This document shows, one piece after another, positions 61,952-64,000 of a DNA stretch of 64,000 nucleotides. The stretch is from an uncultured Oscillospiraceae bacterium (GTDB lineage: Bacteria; Bacillota; Clostridia; Oscillospirales; Oscillospiraceae), in NCBI GenBank assembly GCA_947629915.1, contig CANRFN010000001.1, forward strand, positions 86,579-150,578. Direction: 5' to 3'. The translations under genes and the position numbers were made by a program. Within the stretch, counting starts at the first letter, position 1. Every line of letters begins with the position of its first letter. The notes under the pieces are model-generated. The model did no database searches and was not told the DNA's origin. It was given only the letters and a program-made list of their open reading frames with translations.

Positions 61952-61980
61952 ATTATAGTCCAAACACACGGCATCTGCAA
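61952..61980 (-). promoter_or_regulatory. Promoter of pgsA
   Basis: Minus-strand TTGCAG (61980-61975), 17-base spacer, perfect TATAAT (61957-61952). Confidence 0.7.
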
Positions 61981-62262
61981 GCCCCTGCAGTGCTTTTTAC
62001 GGAATCTTAATTGGCGGCTGCCGATTTCCGGTAAGCCCAATAAGGTGGAGCACCTCTATCCCCCATGAGGTTCCAAGTTTCTTGCGCCCTTCATACGCAT
62101 CTAATGCTGTCCTGAGAGATATCCCGGTTTAGCGGCACCGTAGCACGCTATTCTCGTGTTTTCTCAGATTCGTTTTACACGCAAAGCAGGAGTTTCACTT
62201 GCGTTTGCACCGATTTGCCACAATAAGTTAGTTAATTCTTGTAATTTTGGAATGAGTTCTAA

Positions 62263-62292
62263 TTGACCGCACCTGATATTCTGTAGTATACT
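62263..62292 (+). promoter_or_regulatory. Promoter of a candidate small RNA
   Basis: TTGACC (62263-62268), 18-base spacer, TATACT (62287-62292). It points at the GC-rich hairpin at 62304-62371. Upstream, 61981-62262 has no supported gene. Confidence 0.55.
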
Positions 62293-62298
62293 GACAGC

Positions 62299-62371
62299 AC
62301 GAACCCCCCACACCTCTGCGGCTCGGTGTACAACGAGCCGGTCCATGTGTCCCATGGGGGGGCGTTTTTTT
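62299..62371 (+). ncRNA. Candidate small non-coding RNA
   Basis: Roughly 73 bases between a good promoter and an intrinsic-terminator-like end. Six C residues (62304-62309) pair with the G-run at 62356-62362. Inside is GGCTCG/CGAGCC (62320-62325 with 62334-62339), and ACAC may pair with the downstream GTGT. Seven T residues (62365-62371) follow. No ribosome site or convincing reading frame is present on the plus strand. A structured leader or an antisense RNA are the alternatives. Confidence 0.5.
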
Positions 62372-62379
62372 GCCCTCAT

Positions 62380-62975
62380 GCCCTACCTGCCTTTTCAGAT
62401 CTATAGCAGTCTATAGCGATACAATGCTGCAATTCAGTATCGTTAGCAGATGGTCTCCATCCAACGGTCGCCAGAGGTTCTAAAACGCTGCTTGAAGTGC
62501 TCTACATCGTCTTCCTTTGAAATACAACTCAACTCGAACCTGCCTCACTCAGGAAAGTTCGGATACATACATTTGATATGTACGAGTATTTATTATATGT
62601 TTCTAATTGTATAGAAGCTACATATGATTCATTACCGTAAAGGTTAATCTATATATTCAAATAGATGCATCACCCAATCAGATGATGGCAATAGTTTAAT
62701 CTCCGATTTCAAAAGTACTAAGATTCTGTATCTTAAGCAAACTAGACCTCAGATCAACTATATATAAGAGTCAGGAGCAAGTGTGCATGAATCCGTACAG
62801 GTCAGAATATCGGCTTTTTCACCAAATTTCGGCAGAAAATTTCGTCACAATTCACAATTGATGAAAGCAGCCGTAAGTAGTAGAATGTAAACAATAGCTC
62901 AGATCCAGACTAGCTGTTTCAACTTACTTAGGTAAATTCAATGTTACATCGCTTTTTTACTTATGGAGATAAAAA
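62380..62975. other. AT-rich gene-free stretch before the Abi gene
   Basis: About 600 bases with no supported gene, much richer in A and T than the rest of the window. It has many short A/T runs but no clear promoter or repeat. The base change marks the likely left part of an acquired segment that includes the Abi gene. Confidence 0.5.
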
Positions 62976-63983
62976 ATGAGCACTACAAATCAGGCAACTA
63001 CGAACCCTCCCCCTACCACCCCTACTCCTGCAAATCAGTCTAATGCAAATCTGGTTCCGGCAAACCAGGCTGCCACGAATCAGTCAGCTCAGTCCTCAGC
63101 GAGCCAGACTTCAGGGACTGTAGCAAGCCCCGCTCAATCGTTTCCTCCGGCCACAACTGTCAACCAGCAAGTCAAACTCTTGCGCAAGAAAAACTGCATC
63201 ATCAACGATGAAAACTTCTGCAAAAAGGTTCTAAGTGAAGTCACATACTTTCAACTTTGCGCATATCTGCTTCCTTTTTTGAACAGCAACGGAACTTATC
63301 AAAAAACTGTTTTTGAAGTGATTTATCACATTTTCCTCTTCGACCAGAAATTGCGGCACATATTGTTTGAAATCATCGAAACAATAGAGCTGTATCTGAG
63401 AAGGCAAATATCAGATTATCATGTCCAAAAATACGGTCCGCTAGGCTATCTCAATGCCGCAAACTTCTCTGCTAATCATGATCACGTTCTTTTCTTACAA
63501 AATGTTCAAGAATTTATCAACCGAAGCAGCTCCTCTCCAGAAATTAGACATCAGCTTGCATCCTATGGGGGAAATTTGCCTCTTTGGGCTTTTTTTGATA
63601 TAACAACATTAGGCGCACTGGCAAAATTTTATGCTGATCTCGATATAGTCGACCAGAGAGCCATTGCACTAAAATTATACAATTGTTCACCTAGACAATT
63701 GCGGAGTTGGTTTAAGTGTTGCAGTGACTTAAGAAATCGCTGTGCTCATGCGTCTCGACTCTATTTCAAAAATCTCTCAAATATTCCCTTGCCCGGCCCC
63801 GGAATGCAAGCCAACGGTTCCACATTATATGACGGTATATTACTACTTAAGCGACTTTACCCTGACGTTGATCTGTGGAATGCCAAAGGATTCTTACCAA
63901 TTGCCACGCTAGTAGAAGAGAATAATGAACTCTCGGAAAGTCCCTGTAACGGGAGGGCCAGGATTCGAAGCGGGAGCAATTGA
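62976..63983 (+). CDS. Abi_2 (AbiD/AbiF)-type abortive infection protein
   Basis: 335 residues. About residues 1-65 are low-complexity, rich in Thr, Asn, Gln, Ser, Pro and Ala, unusual for this family. The Abi_2 domain follows: VKLLRKKNCIINDENFCKKVL, VTYFQLCAYLLPF, FLFDQKLRHILFEIIETIELYLRRQISDYH (in part), GNLPLWAFFDITTLGALAKFYADL, and the conserved LRNRCAHASRLYFKNL with the family RN-x-x-AH pattern. These proteins abort phage growth, probably as HEPN-type RNases. The gene is AT-rich. The last residues are encoded by tRNA-like sequence (see 63950-63969), so the C-terminus may have been changed by insertion. Confidence 0.85.
   Translation: MSTTNQATTNPPPTTPTPANQSNANLVPANQAATNQSAQSSASQTSGTVASPAQSFPPATTVNQQVKLLRKKNCIINDENFCKKVLSEVTYFQLCAYLLPFLNSNGTYQKTVFEVIYHIFLFDQKLRHILFEIIETIELYLRRQISDYHVQKYGPLGYLNAANFSANHDHVLFLQNVQEFINRSSSSPEIRHQLASYGGNLPLWAFFDITTLGALAKFYADLDIVDQRAIALKLYNCSPRQLRSWFKCCSDLRNRCAHASRLYFKNLSNIPLPGPGMQANGSTLYDGILLLKRLYPDVDLWNAKGFLPIATLVEENNELSESPCNGRARIRSGSN
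63950..63969 (-). other. Possible tRNA 3'-end remnant / attachment-site core
   Basis: On the minus strand the bases TTCGAATCCTGG followed by CCCTCCCG look like the T-loop, T-stem 3' side and acceptor 3' side of a tRNA. The 5' side of the T-stem does not match (CCCGC), and no tRNA body is present, so the similarity stops inside the T-loop. That is what a copy of an integration core left by a tRNA-targeting element would look like. Confidence 0.35.
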
Positions 63984-64000
63984 AAAATATATATCAAACA

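Noticed and set aside
62164..62379. Minus-strand 71-codon frame antisense to the candidate small RNA
   Set aside because: It crosses the GC hairpin and both predicted signals of the RNA unit. Weak ribosome site, no recognised family. It remains possible but is not supported.
63940..63985. An intact tRNA gene at the right edge
   Set aside because: The T-stem 5' side does not pair, no anticodon or D arm is present next to it, and the CCA end is missing. Only a fragment is supported.

Overview
The window looks like chromosomal DNA of a GC-rich, spore-forming, anaerobic Clostridia, most like gut Oscillospiraceae/Ruminococcaceae. The evidence is a spo0A response regulator, both dipicolinate synthase subunits (dpaA, dpaB), a complete six-gene Rnf complex in the order C-D-G-E-A-B, an AddAB (not RecBCD) recombination nuclease, a Firmicutes-type infC-rpmI-rplT operon with an attenuator leader, and a Gram-positive starch-use locus. 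The family-level placement is inference from gene content only.

Layout. 1-11.5 kb: spo0A; nicotinate phosphoribosyltransferase and a rubrerythrin on the minus strand; an isolated tyrosine recombinase beside an AT-rich patch; dpaAB; infC-rpmI-rplT; a WYL regulator; and a CorA-type transporter with a long structured leader. 11-21 kb: an acetyltransferase-addB-addA cluster, rpmE, a flavin reductase and hflX. 21-31 kb: two small membrane proteins, the Rnf operon, a NusG-domain-II protein, a Gx transporter, a left-handed beta-helix protein and glmM.

31-58 kb is mainly an alpha-glucan locus. It holds a GlgX-type debranching enzyme, a maltodextrin ABC transporter (binding lipoprotein with an extra C-terminal carbohydrate-binding-like domain, MalF, MalG, MsmX-type ATPase), a GH13 lipoprotein, a membrane-anchored type I pullulanase, MalQ, a cytoplasmic pullulanase, a GH133 debranching enzyme, a GH13_31 alpha-glucosidase and a HAD phosphatase. 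The inferred flow is starch or glycogen cut at the cell surface, import of maltodextrins, then intracellular debranching, disproportionation and hydrolysis. Interleaved genes include a CBS-type inorganic pyrophosphatase, an SLH/CAP surface protein, two unknown membrane proteins and a 533-residue unknown protein.

58-64 kb: O-acetylhomoserine sulfhydrylase, a Gfo/Idh/MocA oxidoreductase and a PgsA-like synthase. From about 62.1 kb the composition turns AT-rich. This part holds a candidate small RNA, an Abi_2-type abortive-infection protein with an unusual low-complexity N-terminus, and a short tRNA-3'-end-like sequence, which together suggest an acquired defence or mobile segment running past the window edge.

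Several genes appear to start at non-ATG codons chosen from ribosome-binding-site position: infC (ATA), addB (TTG), rpmE, rnfC, pulA and metY (GTG). All identifications come from reading the sequence; no database search was run.
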